Shown here piece by piece: positions 47,352 through 55,818 of a DNA stretch of 64,000 bases. This DNA is from Paenibacillus amylolyticus (lineage in GTDB: Bacteria > Bacillota > Bacilli > Paenibacillales > Paenibacillaceae), in assembly GCF_029689945.1 (NCBI RefSeq), contig NZ_CP121451.1:6386001-6450000 (forward strand), in the 5' to 3' direction. Position 1 is the first letter of the stretch. Each line of letters begins with the position of its first letter. The notes beneath the pieces were generated by a model. The model was not told the DNA's origin, ran no database searches, and worked only from the letters and a program-made list of their open reading frames with translations. The translations under genes were made by a program, and so were the position numbers.

Positions 47352-47387
47352 AAACTTCCCAACACTTCAAACGGTGTTAGGAAGTTT
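47352..47387 (-). terminator. Intrinsic terminator or leader hairpin before the FAD oxidoreductase
   Basis: On the minus strand AACTTCCTAACAC pairs with GTGTTGGGAAGTT and is followed by a T7 run. It lies about 130 bases before the oxidoreductase start, so it could be a leader attenuator. I see no known riboswitch in the 47390-47660 stretch, which otherwise holds nothing that I can name. Confidence 0.6.
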
Positions 47388-47660
47388 TGATCATTAAACG
47401 GAAAATTCTACTTGTATGTTGCCATAAATACAGAAAATACATAGGAAAGTCCCAACTTTCCTCATTATAACGACCACTTTTTGTGAAGTAAAGACTTACC
47501 AAAACCGGAAATGCATCAGAGAGTTCATTAAACACTTAGCCGATTCGATTATCGAGATTACCATGAATTCAATAACGATGGCTGACATGACAGCACGTTC
47601 CCTGTAATATAGAGAAATAGAAATCTACCACAGGTATTAATCGATAAAGGAGCATGTCCT

Positions 47661-48332
47661 ATGCCATATATCATATATGATCTTGAATTCACGGTGAGCC
47701 GCAATACCCGCTACTCTTCCGAAATTATTGATATCGGTGCCGTCAAAGTTACAGAAAGTGCGGAAGGATTGGCTGTTACGGATACGTTCCATACGTATGT
47801 TCGTCCTTCCAACAAGTCCGTTCTGTCCACGGACACGATTCAGTTTACAGGCATCACACAGAAAGATATCGATGCAGCCCCGCTTTTTCCAGAAGCATTG
47901 AATCAGTTCATTGCCTGGATGGGAAGTGATCCCTACTACATGTGTTCCTGGGGACCCGATGATCGCAGCAAACTAATCTCTCATTGTCGCACCCATCAAC
48001 TGGATGTGGCCTGGATTACCAATCATAACGATCTCCAGCAACAATGGTCGCGCACCATGCGCAAAGAAGGCAAGTTCCGCCAACTCGGTCTCGCTCAGGC
48101 TCTTGAAATCTGCGGAATCGAATTCGATGGTACTCAACACCGTGCTTTGGATGATGCCATCAATACAGCCAAGGTGTTTATGCATCAATTTGACCAATTC
48201 ACGTTGGAAAACAACTGTGCAGCCGATGATGAGGGCATTACATCCAAGGTCGTATATTCCAGCTCCACAGAAGATGAAGAGAAAGAATCTCCTTTTGGCA
48301 ATCTGGCAAGTCTGTTCAAAACCAAAGAGTAA
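47661..48332 (+). CDS. DEDDh 3'-5' exonuclease (KapD-like)
   Basis: A 223-residue exonuclease-fold protein. The first acidic pair is in MPYIIYDLEFTVSRN (D-x-E), Exo II-like region around YYMCSWGPDDRSKLISHC, and the closing H-x4-D in GTQHRALDDAINTAKVFMHQ. This is the DEDDh set of the DnaQ/RNase T superfamily. The last 45 residues are acidic and probably disordered (EDEEKESPFGNLASL). AAAGGAG precedes the ATG. Stand-alone gene. RNA or DNA substrate cannot be told; in Bacillus the KapD relative is linked to sporulation control. Confidence 0.85.
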   Translation: MPYIIYDLEFTVSRNTRYSSEIIDIGAVKVTESAEGLAVTDTFHTYVRPSNKSVLSTDTIQFTGITQKDIDAAPLFPEALNQFIAWMGSDPYYMCSWGPDDRSKLISHCRTHQLDVAWITNHNDLQQQWSRTMRKEGKFRQLGLAQALEICGIEFDGTQHRALDDAINTAKVFMHQFDQFTLENNCAADDEGITSKVVYSSSTEDEEKESPFGNLASLFKTKE

Positions 48333-48395
48333 CCGTCCACCGCACGGTACTCTAGCAGGTCTTGCCTCAGAATAGATGGCATTCTAATTTCAACT

Positions 48396-49361
48396 TCAAT
48401 TGTACATTTGTTGCCAGTAGCCCAGACGTTCTTTCATCTTGATGCGGCAGATCTCAGGTTCTAGGATTTCCGCATCAGGTCCATATTTGGATATCCATAC
48501 GAGAAACTCCTCAACATCACTAAATATGGCTTCAAATAACAGGCTACCTTCCGGTTCTATAGTTAAGATGGGGCGTATATAGAATTGCTCCTGCATTACA
48601 CGCTCAACAGCATGGGGTGCAAATCGGATTTTGAACGCAGTCCACTCCGTACTTCCCTCGTATTCCCAAGGAATGCGGAAGTGTGATTGGATCAGATAGT
48701 CTTCTTTGCGAAACATGCGTGGCAATATGCGTATCCTTTGTAGCCGGCTCACCTGAAATATTTGAAGTTTCTCCGACAGGTGACAATACCCTAACAGCTC
48801 AAATCTGTATTCACGAGGGATAAGACAGTAAGGGTCTATCCGTACGAACCCTTTTTTACCTTGAGACAGATACTCCCCTTCAATGGTGTTCTGTGAAATG
48901 CCAGCCTGAAGCAGGCTAATCAGGGATTGATTCTGTGAATCGTTGTTTTCATATTGCCATACAGGCAATCCCACTTTGAATAATCCGCTAATTTGCTCAG
49001 ACCATTCCACGCGTTCTGTTTTGTTTTTCTGACTCGAAGCAACCACTTTCTCATAGGCGCTCTCAAAAGCAGGTCTCAGCAAAGGACGAATATTTTCCAT
49101 AACTTCAGCAAGATGCATGAAAGCTTGGGCTTCCTCATCAGACCAATTAAGCGGATACATTGCAAAATGGCTGATAAACATGTACCCTTGTCCGTGTCCC
49201 ATATTGGCGATCGGAATATGCATTGCACTGAGGGCCTCCATGTCGCGGTATATCGTCCTTTCCGTCGTCTCGCATCGCTGGGCAAGCTCACGTGCCAGTA
49301 TACCTGGCTTGGCTTGTACCAACGTGATAATGCGCATTAATCGGATTAGTCGGTCTGTCAT
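48396..49361 (-). CDS. DeoR/YafY-type regulator with WYL domain
   Basis: About 321 residues from the ATG at 49361 with GGAGGG nine bases upstream (MTDRLIRLMRIITLVQAKPG). The helix-turn-helix is ILARELAQRCETTERTIYRD, with MEALSAMHIPIANMGHGQGY after it. The middle has the WYL region (GKKGFVRIDPYCLIPREYRF, ELLGYCHLSEKLQIFQVSRL), where the usual WYL tripeptide is not evident. The C-terminal WCX part ends KERLGYWQQMYN. A ligand-sensing repressor or activator; targets unknown. Transcribed towards the exonuclease gene. Confidence 0.9.
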   Translation of the reverse strand: MTDRLIRLMRIITLVQAKPGILARELAQRCETTERTIYRDMEALSAMHIPIANMGHGQGYMFISHFAMYPLNWSDEEAQAFMHLAEVMENIRPLLRPAFESAYEKVVASSQKNKTERVEWSEQISGLFKVGLPVWQYENNDSQNQSLISLLQAGISQNTIEGEYLSQGKKGFVRIDPYCLIPREYRFELLGYCHLSEKLQIFQVSRLQRIRILPRMFRKEDYLIQSHFRIPWEYEGSTEWTAFKIRFAPHAVERVMQEQFYIRPILTIEPEGSLLFEAIFSDVEEFLVWISKYGPDAEILEPEICRIKMKERLGYWQQMYN

Positions 49362-49526
49362 TTTGCCGGACCCTCCACGTTGTTGTTTCAATAAATTTGA
49401 TACAACTCCATCCATAGTTTAATATGATATTGATACATACATTCGACCTTCTCCCAAACTTCACCTTCAAAACTATGTAGACTCGTTCTCTCTATACCGT
49501 TACCATCTGAAATGAACCCTATTCGC

Positions 49527-50222
49527 CTAATATCTTTTTTCACGGTCATGATATCCGGTTGTAAACGTGATCCCATAGTGATAACGCAGCTTTTCAACAA
49601 TCTCGGCCTCTGCATAATAATCCAGATCCTGCTTGCGCGCAGCTTCAATTAACAGCGCATCTGCATGACGACGCAACATATGACTGCCCTCTTGAACCCG
49701 GCCTCTCTCATAAGCACGTAAGGCTTGCTTGATCAGCGGCACGGTTTCATTTAACTTAATGGTCTTCTCCACCTTCGGATCTTCCGGTTGTCGCAGCATG
49801 CCCAGGTGACTGGTGTACTGAATATACAACTGCTCTCTTCGTAACAATACACGTTGGCTTTGCTTCAATTTTCTTGTGCTCCAGTAGGCCGAACATACGG
49901 CTGCTTTTCCTGATACACGGGGTCCCATAACAAATTCAAGCAGAATTTGTTTACTTTCTCCTTTGTACACATCTCCAAGCCTTAGTAACCAACCAATATC
50001 CGTTTCTTTGGAACGACATCCATAAATCCCTTTAAGTTGTACTCCGAATTCCGGTTTAAGCAAAAGTTCCAAGTCTCTCGATACAATTTTGGGTGCTATT
50101 TTCCTAAGTCTTTTGGCAGGGGCGCCATTACGCCACTCTACCATCATATATACGGGGTCGGCTCCCCCTGTCGGTATGGCCTCTTTATTCCACGAATAAG
50201 ATACTTCAAAGACTGAGTTCAC
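49527..50222 (-). CDS. Uncharacterised protein, possibly the non-VWA part of a VWA protein
   Basis: A 231-residue protein without signal peptide. The first half is strand-rich (MNSVFEVSYSWNKEAIPTGG, LKPEFGVQLKGIYGCRSKET), with LGDVYKGESKQILLEFVMGP in the middle, which resembles the beta region found after the VWA domain in some VWA proteins. The C-terminal half is helical (LIKQALRAYERGRVQEGSHM, LLIEAARKQDLDYYAEAEIV). No VWA/MIDAS motif (DxSxS) is present, so it may be a truncated or separate partner. Function unknown. Confidence 0.5.
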   Translation of the reverse strand: MNSVFEVSYSWNKEAIPTGGADPVYMMVEWRNGAPAKRLRKIAPKIVSRDLELLLKPEFGVQLKGIYGCRSKETDIGWLLRLGDVYKGESKQILLEFVMGPRVSGKAAVCSAYWSTRKLKQSQRVLLRREQLYIQYTSHLGMLRQPEDPKVEKTIKLNETVPLIKQALRAYERGRVQEGSHMLRRHADALLIEAARKQDLDYYAEAEIVEKLRYHYGITFTTGYHDREKRY

Positions 50223-50373
50223 TGGTAGTCTCTCCCCGATTTATGTGTATTATCTTCTAAGTTATCAGGGTGAATGGACACTATATTGTCACGGAACACA
50301 TGTTCTCATTAAATTTTTCCAATATATTAGTTTTCCCTCCCTTAATCCGTCTGAATACGACAATATACGACGA

Positions 50374-50400
50374 AAAAGCCTGGCATTATGCCAAGCTTTT
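50374..50400 (-). terminator. Intrinsic terminator after the 55-residue gene
   Basis: On the minus strand AAGCTTGGCAT and ATGCCAGGCTT pair around a short loop and are followed by TTT. It lies about 30 bases past the small gene at 50429-50596. Confidence 0.65.
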
Positions 50401-50428
50401 CAATCACTTCTTTATGACAAGTCCCAAA

Positions 50429-50596
50429 TTAAACAGTAGGATGATTAATTCCCATTTTGTGTAAAACCTGTGTACCATCTGCTTCAATAACCGGAGCATA
50501 GGTCACACTGTCAATGACCAGCTTACGCCCCACTGGCTCCCCGTTAACAGTAATCATAATCGTTTTGGTTGATGTGTTCTGTTCTGCTGTATACAT
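50429..50596 (-). CDS. Small protein, copper-amine-oxidase N-domain-like fragment
   Basis: 55 residues, with GAAGGAG nine bases before the ATG and a terminator after it. The product, MYTAEQNTSTKTIMITVNGE then PVGRKLVIDSVTYAPVIEAD, resembles one strand-turn-strand repeat of the copper amine oxidase N-terminal-like domain (PF07833) common in Paenibacillus surface proteins, but lacks a signal peptide. Good translation signals make a real gene likely. The function is unknown. Confidence 0.65.
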   Translation of the reverse strand: MYTAEQNTSTKTIMITVNGEPVGRKLVIDSVTYAPVIEADGTQVLHKMGINHPTV

Positions 50597-50918
50597 ATGC
50601 TTTTACTCCTTCATGTTCACGATCTTCTATTCAATCGGATATATTGGTATCGTTCATTAAATTGCGCATTTGTGAATAGCTCGCACCCGGAACTGAAGTA
50701 AAGAATCTGTAAAAACCGTCCGGTGTGCTTGCCTATCGTTCTATTACCCCGCAGATTAATAAGCTAAACAGCCCTTTTCCTAAATATTTTTATAGATTTC
50801 GGGTAATAAAACGATATCATCTTGAACCCATATTCCCGGTTTTGACGTATAATGTAAGAGCCGAGTTTCAACAATAGACGACGAATTCGGCGATGGATCG
50901 AACTAACCGAAGAAAGAG
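50597..50918. other. Intergenic region before the coiled-coil membrane protein gene
   Basis: Some 320 bases separating divergent genes. A good -10 (TATAAT) is seen near 50852 on the plus strand, but the upstream -35 is poor. Otherwise nothing noted. Confidence 0.4.
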
Positions 50919-50927
50919 GTGTTAACA

Positions 50928-51383
50928 ATGCCAAAATCCATTCAGGGTTACTTCATTCGGGTGTTATTCACCACATGCATTCTATTCACCGTTTCCATAG
51001 CATCCACAGTACATGCAGCCAGTGCCAATATTTTCACGGATATATACAGCGGATGGGAGCGAGTCTCCGAGCTGCCTGGAGAAGTGAACGCCCTGCAGGA
51101 AAGTTATAAACAAACGATGGAGCAATTAAATCAAACGTCCGCTCAGTTGGGACAAGCCCAGGCCAATGTCGAAGCCTTCAAGACCCAGAATGAGCAGCTG
51201 CTGGCTCAGAACCAGAAACTGACTGAAATGGTAAGTAAACTGCAAGATGATCAGAATGCCAAAGCGGCTGCCAGCCAACGGATTCAGACAATGATCATCA
51301 CTGTCGTTTCTCTCATATTGGGTTATTTCATTCTGATTCGTGTGATGCGCTGGGGAATGCGTCGCCGTTCGGGCCGAGTATAA
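50928..51383 (+). CDS. Membrane-anchored coiled-coil protein
   Basis: About 151 residues. An N-terminal signal or anchor (VLFTTCILFTVSIASTVHA), a short external stretch (NIFTDIYSGWERVSELPGEV), then a coiled coil of about 60 residues rich in Gln and Leu (QTMEQLNQTSAQLGQAQANV). A C-terminal membrane helix follows (MIITVVSLILGYFILIRVMR) and a basic tail (RRRSGRV). AAAGAGGTG precedes the ATG. It is followed after 17 bases by the AIM24 gene, so the two are likely one operon. No family recognised. Confidence 0.75.
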   Translation: MPKSIQGYFIRVLFTTCILFTVSIASTVHAASANIFTDIYSGWERVSELPGEVNALQESYKQTMEQLNQTSAQLGQAQANVEAFKTQNEQLLAQNQKLTEMVSKLQDDQNAKAAASQRIQTMIITVVSLILGYFILIRVMRWGMRRRSGRV

Positions 51384-51400
51384 AGAACAGGAGCAACTGC

Positions 51401-52104
51401 ATGAACATACACCTGAACAACGCTGAAGCCGCCGGAGCTGGACAAGTTGTTACGTTCTCGTTGATCAAAGATGACCGCCTTCATATCTTGCATCCACAGC
51501 AAATTGTGGCCTTCCGTGGTCCAAGTGGAGCCGTAATGATAAATTCATGAATATCACGGGCATATATCGCAAAAAAAAGTTGATCAAATCCGAAATTACC
51601 GGACCTTGCCAATTTGTGGCTGCCCTGCCTCCCGGATTCACCATGAAGGAAGTGGAGCTCACGGAGAACAGTGATCTGCTCTATGACTTCCGCCACCTGT
51701 TCTTCTACTCTGACGGTGTAACCATGCATACCAAAATCCAGAAAATCAAAAACATGCTGATCACCCGTGATGCAGTGAAAATGAAATTTTCCGGCAAAGG
51801 CAAAATCGGATTGCTCACTCAAGGCCAGGTCTGCCAACAGGAACTTCACCCGACAGCGCCGCTGTATGTGGATGCCGGCAGCATCATCGCTTATCCCGAG
51901 AATGCACATCTCGAACTCACTGTGTATGGTAACAACCTTGCCAGTCAGCATATGAACTATCATTGGAAAATGACAGGACATGGCTCGGTACTCTTTCAGG
52001 CCGGACGTGAAAACCGTCGCTTGGAACAGGATCTCAACGATGAGGGACTGTTCAAACGAATTCTGAAAGAAGTGATCCCTTTCGGCAATGTATTAATCAA
52101 ATAA
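51401..52104 (+). CDS. AIM24 family protein (one frameshift)
   Basis: About 234 residues. It starts MNIHLNNAEAAGAGQVVTFS after CAGGAG. The frame breaks after FRGPSGA near 51530, where one base is missing, and continues RNDKFMNITGIYRKKKLIKS. Beta-rich AIM24/TIGR00266-like pattern: ALPPGFTMKEVELTENSDLL, LLTQGQVCQQELHPTAPLYV, DAGSIIAYPENAHLELTVYG. The C-terminus ends FGNVLIK. The biochemical role is unknown in bacteria. Co-transcribed with the coiled-coil membrane protein gene. Confidence 0.85.
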
Positions 52105-52221
52105 GCTGATCAAACAGGCTCTCCGTTAATGAAGCCAAACGATTAACTGCCACTGTGCTCCAGTGGGGTGGTCACCATGCATTTTCATTGTTATAATGTT
52201 TCAGACAATTGAAGAAGAAAT

Positions 52222-52401
52222 CCATGCCATAGGGCGTGTCTGAGAACTCCGAAGGAAGCAGATTTTGCCGAATTTTCGTTCCAAGCAAGGAAGTTTTCCG
52301 CAGGCGTGCCGGGGCACGTCAAGGGAAAGTGACGCAGAATGGGGCGAAAAGGTGGTAAAAGATGCACTTCAGCGAGTTTTGAGACACGCCCTACGGCATG
52401 G
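52222..52401. mobile_element. MITE-like element with 28-bp inverted ends
   Basis: 180 bases. The left end reads CCATGCCATAGGGCGTGTCT and the right end is its inverse with three mismatches over 28 bases. The interior has no gene. The intergenic place (between AIM24 and the queC leader) and the long ends suggest a non-autonomous transposable element or a large hairpin. No transposase is in the window. Confidence 0.65.
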
Positions 52402-52458
52402 GAGAGGTTCGCGAACTCCCTCTATAAGACTTGACCTGTGATGGTCAGTATAAGTCTT

Positions 52459-52510
52459 GCGTACACATTGCGATTATATTGTAATCCTGTACGTAAAAAA
52501 CTAAGGACAC
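52459..52510 (+). promoter_or_regulatory. preQ1-I riboswitch aptamer (with enlarged loop)
   Basis: Stem CGTACA/TGTACG (52460-52465, 52488-52493) is followed by GTAAAAAACTAAGGA, the diagnostic A-rich tail of preQ1 class I. The loop contains an extra small hairpin (GATTA/TAATC), longer than the usual class I loop. It controls the queC operon. Confidence 0.85.
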
Positions 52511-52560
52511 TTGCTCATTCGTTGCTTTTTTTGAAGCGATTATTGAGAAGGTGTGTTTTT
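52507..52560 (+). terminator. Attenuator terminator of the preQ1 leader
   Basis: Arms starting ACACTTGCTCA and ending TGAGAAGGTGT close a long stem with a T-rich loop, followed by TTTTTT. It overlaps the 3' end of the aptamer tail, as expected for ligand-driven termination. Confidence 0.75.
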
Positions 52561-52651
52561 TGATGGATGCCAGTTCATGAACTTCTCTGTTCTTCCGACA
52601 CTCTATGCCTAAGTGCATGGTTTGATCTCAAGAAGATGGAGAGGTTTTTTT

Positions 52652-53311
52652 ATGTTGAACGAAGAAAAAGCAGTCGTTGTATTCAGCGGTGGTCAGGATA
52701 GTACCACGTGTCTGTTCTGGGCCAAACAGCAGTTTGCCGAAGTCGAGGTCGTTACGTTTGATTACGGTCAGCGCCACAAGCTGGAGATTGAATGTGCAGC
52801 CGAGATCGCTCGTGATCTGGGCGTACAGCAAACGGTACTGGATATGAGCCTGTTAAACCAGCTCGCCCCCAATGCGCTTACTCGTACGGATGTGGAGATT
52901 ACACATGAAGAAGGCGAACTGCCAAGTACATTTGTGGATGGACGGAATCTGCTCTTCCTCAGTTTTGCAGCGATTATGGCAAAGCAAAAAGGAGCACGCC
53001 ACCTGGTTACAGGTGTATGCGAGACGGATTTCAGCGGTTACCCGGATTGCCGGGATTCCTTTGTGAAGTCCATGAATGTGACGCTCAACCTGTCGATGGA
53101 TTATCCATTTGTCATTCATACCCCACTCATGTGGCTGGACAAAGCGCAAACGTGGAAGATGGCTGATGATCTCGGTGCTTTTGAATATGTACGGGAGCGT
53201 ACCCTGACCTGCTATAACGGCGTGATCGGCGATGGATGCGGAGAATGCCCTGCCTGCAAGCTGCGCAAAGCCGGACTGGATCGCTATGTCGCAGCAGCGC
53301 ACTGCTGCTGA
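52652..53311 (+). CDS. queC: 7-cyano-7-deazaguanine synthase
   Basis: A 219-residue QueC. It makes preQ0 from 7-carboxy-7-deazaguanine with ATP and ammonia. Seen: the PP-loop [60 protein letters not shown], and the zinc Cys cluster [20 protein letters not shown] at the C-terminus. The start at 52652 has GGAGAGG upstream. It is the first gene of the queC-D-E-F operon, under the preQ1-I leader. Confidence 0.96.
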   Translation: MLNEEKAVVVFSGGQDSTTCLFWAKQQFAEVEVVTFDYGQRHKLEIECAAEIARDLGVQQTVLDMSLLNQLAPNALTRTDVEITHEEGELPSTFVDGRNLLFLSFAAIMAKQKGARHLVTGVCETDFSGYPDCRDSFVKSMNVTLNLSMDYPFVIHTPLMWLDKAQTWKMADDLGAFEYVRERTLTCYNGVIGDGCGECPACKLRKAGLDRYVAAAHCC

Positions 53312-53332
53312 ATCTGCGGGGGTGGACGTGCG

Positions 53333-53824
53333 ATGAGAGAACCTGGAACATTCCGTATTGTAGAGCATCTGCAACGTATCGGAGAAGATATTCTCCCCAC
53401 CCAGCTGCGCTATCACCGCAAACGTGTGCTGGTCAGCAAGGAATTCACCTTTGACGCGGCACATCATCTGCATTGTTATGAAGGCAAGTGTAAGAACCTG
53501 CACGGTCACACATATAAAGTGATCTTTGGCATCAGCGGTTATCCGGGTGAAACCGGGCTGACGGTTGATTTTGGACATATCAAGGATATATGGAAAACTC
53601 GGATTGAAGGTTATCTGGATCATCAGTACCTCAACGAAACACTGCCTTTAATGAATACAACGGCTGAAAATATGGTCGTGTGGCTGTTCGAACAGATGGA
53701 ACATGCGCTCCAGACGGAGCCTTATGCCGGGCTGACCGACGGTGGGCGGACAGAGTTTGTAAGGCTCTTCGAGACACCAACCAGTTACGCGGAAGCGAGA
53801 CGGGAGTGGATGATCGATGAGTAG
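53333..53824 (+). CDS. queD: 6-carboxytetrahydropterin synthase
   Basis: A 163-residue QueD, which turns 7,8-dihydroneopterin triphosphate into 6-carboxytetrahydropterin. Zinc and active-site residues are visible in VSKEFTFDAAHHLHCYEGKC and KNLHGHTYKVIFGISG, then TVDFGHIKDIW, LDHQYLNE and PTAENMV-like TTAENMVVWLFEQM. The N-terminal 30 residues (MREPGTFRIVEHLQRIGEDI) are an extension seen in some Bacillales forms. The stop overlaps the ATG proposed for queE. Confidence 0.94.
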   Translation: MREPGTFRIVEHLQRIGEDILPTQLRYHRKRVLVSKEFTFDAAHHLHCYEGKCKNLHGHTYKVIFGISGYPGETGLTVDFGHIKDIWKTRIEGYLDHQYLNETLPLMNTTAENMVVWLFEQMEHALQTEPYAGLTDGGRTEFVRLFETPTSYAEARREWMIDE

Positions 53825-54661
53825 TATGGAAAAGCAGGAGCTTATCTCGTCAAGCAGAGATGTCGCCATACTTCCCCCTCATCCAATGCATCCGTTGACG
53901 AACATGCCGTGTATGAGACGGAACCTCGCAAAGAAGCTCGCATTCCTGTGATGGAGATTTTTGGTCCGACAGTTCAAGGCGAAGGCATGGTGATCGGGCA
54001 AAAAACGATGTTTGTTCGCACCGCGGGCTGCGATTATCGCTGCTCCTGGTGCGACTCGGCCTTTACCTGGGACGGCAGTGGCAAGGACCAGATTCAGATG
54101 ATTACGCCGGAGGATGTATGGGAAGAATTGCGCCGCGTTGGCGGCACCCGTTTCTCCCATGTCACCATCTCTGGCGGCAATCCCGCCCTGCTCGCTTCGC
54201 TGGGCGGATTGGTTGCCCTGCTGCGGGAGAACGGCATTCGCACCGCGGTGGAGACGCAGGGCTCCCGCTGGCAGCCTTGGCTGGCGGACATTGACGAAGT
54301 TACAGTCTCGCCCAAGCCGCCCAGCTCCGGCATGGACACGGATTGGTCCGTGCTGGATGATCTGATCGGACGGCTGGCCGCTGGCCCGGCAGAACGAAGC
54401 CATAGTCTGAAGATCGTGATCTTCGATGAGACAGACCTGGACTATGCCCGCCGTGTGCATGCACGGTACCCGGGCACGGATTTATTTTTACAGACCGGGA
54501 ACCCGGATGTGACTTCGGCTGATACACCAGATCTGGCGTCCTCGCTGCTTGCTCGTTATGAATGGCTAATCGACCAAGTCAGTGCCTCCGATGACCTGAA
54601 CAATGTTCGTGTGCTCCCACAGCTTCATACGTTGGTATGGGGCAACAAACGCGGCGTTTGA
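53817..54661 (+). CDS. queE: 7-carboxy-7-deazaguanine synthase, radical SAM (probable frameshift near start)
   Basis: The QueE body begins RIPVMEIFGPTVQGEGMVIG and has the radical SAM cluster motif in FVRTAGCDYRCSWCDSAFTW, then HVTISGGNPALLASLGGLVA, TVSPKPPSSGMDTDWSVLDD and ends LHTLVWGNKRGV. In the sequence as given it can start at GTG 53909. A better start is the ATG at 53817, overlapping the queD stop, reading MSSMEKQELISSSRDVAILP. Adding one C to the C5 at 53874-53878 joins it to NASVDEHAVYETEPRKEARI. The resulting length is a multiple of three, which supports this. Confidence 0.93.
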
Positions 54662-54814
54662 TGGGCAGTATGGGTGGAATGGGCGGCATGATGTACGAAT
54701 GAGGATGGAAGATGAAACACTCAGATAATAAAGAGAATTAAACAGGCAAATCGCCTATTCATATATACCGCGAGGCTTCGGGCTTTGGCGGAAACAAGGA
54801 GCGTTTACAAACCG

Positions 54815-55304
54815 ATGAGACAACCTGATGAGATGCAAGATGTGACGTTGCTGGGCAACCAGAACGTAAAATATACGTTTGAATATGATCCGGGAATTCT
54901 GGAGAGCTTTGATAACAAGCATCCGTACCGTGATTATTTTGTAAAATTCAACTGCCCGGAGTTCACCAGCCTGTGCCCGATTACAGGCCAACCGGACTTT
55001 GCGACGATCTATGTTAGCTACATTCCTGATATCAAAATGGTCGAGAGCAAATCGCTCAAGCTGTACCTGTTCAGCTTCCGCAACCACGGTGATTTCCACG
55101 AGGATTGTGTGAACATCATCATGAACGACCTAATCAATCTGATGGACCCCGCTACATCGAAGTATGGGCAAATTCACACCGCGCGGCGGCATTTCCATTG
55201 ACCCGTATACGAACTACGGTAAGCCGGGAACGAAGTACGAGCAGATGGCCGACCATCGCATGATGAATCATGATATGTATCCGGAGACAATTGATAATCG
55301 TTAA
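54815..55304 (+). CDS. queF: preQ0 reductase (NADPH-dependent 7-cyano-7-deazaguanine reductase), two frameshifts
   Basis: About 163 residues from the ATG at 54815 (AAGGAG upstream): [20 protein letters not shown]. The catalytic Cys lies in [20 protein letters not shown] and the QueF motif in [20 protein letters not shown]. Two single-base losses, at CCCC 55147-55150 and GGG 55166-55168, break the end. Restored, it reads [20 protein letters not shown] and [20 protein letters not shown], closing at 55304. The enzyme makes preQ1, the ligand of the operon's own riboswitch. Short type-I (unimodular) form. Confidence 0.94.
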
Positions 55305-55355
55305 TCCTTCAGGTTCATCCACTCTGTTTTAAATAGAATCATAGAATGTCAAAAG

Positions 55356-55390
55356 CCGAACTCTTCAAATTCGAAGAAGTTCGGTTTTTT
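55356..55390 (+). terminator. Intrinsic terminator of the que operon
   Basis: CCGAACT-CTTC and GAAG-AAGTTCGG pair and are followed by TTTTTT, about 50 bases after the queF stop. Confidence 0.85.
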
Positions 55391-55441
55391 AGTATAAATC
55401 TGTAGAACCTCATTGTCTCAATCCTAAGCTTGGAGACACTT

Positions 55442-55684
55442 TCAAGTAGACTGATTGTCCTTTAGTTCGTTAACTTTTTTGACGTAATGTCTCAACATCA
55501 GTGCACCAATCGATTGAAAAATGAAAAATATGACGATGGCAGCAGATAGAGATGTTGGCGCAACATAGACAGACTGAAACGTGATTACAGACATATATAC
55601 AATGGTCATGACCAGCTCACTTTTGGCAGCAGCATAAGGTGACACTGGTTTCATTTCCAAATTTATTAGCAAAAATTGACTCAT
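55442..55684 (-). CDS. Small membrane protein of unknown function
   Basis: An 80-residue protein with two hydrophobic segments (VMTIVYMSVITFQSVYVA and LSAAIVIFFIFQSIGALML) and a charged C-terminal tail (RHYVKKVNELKDNQST). No family recognised. The ribosome site is weak. It lies between converging and diverging genes with no operon partner. Plausible but not proven. Confidence 0.5.
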   Translation of the reverse strand: MSQFLLINLEMKPVSPYAAAKSELVMTIVYMSVITFQSVYVAPTSLSAAIVIFFIFQSIGALMLRHYVKKVNELKDNQST

Positions 55685-55818
55685 CCACGTTATTCTATTT
55701 CTCTTGTTCCCCTTGTCGGTCCAATCAATCTGTCCTATTATGTAACAATATGCTTACATGCATAGAATACAACATCAGGCGCTGATCCCTCGTGACCGCG
55801 ACCAAAGGAGAATTGTAC

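Noticed and set aside
54662..54784. GSMGGMGGMMYE-like reading after queE, resembling a GroEL tail
   Set aside because: It is a few codons in an unrelated frame just past the queE stop, with no chaperonin sequence before it. Chance similarity.
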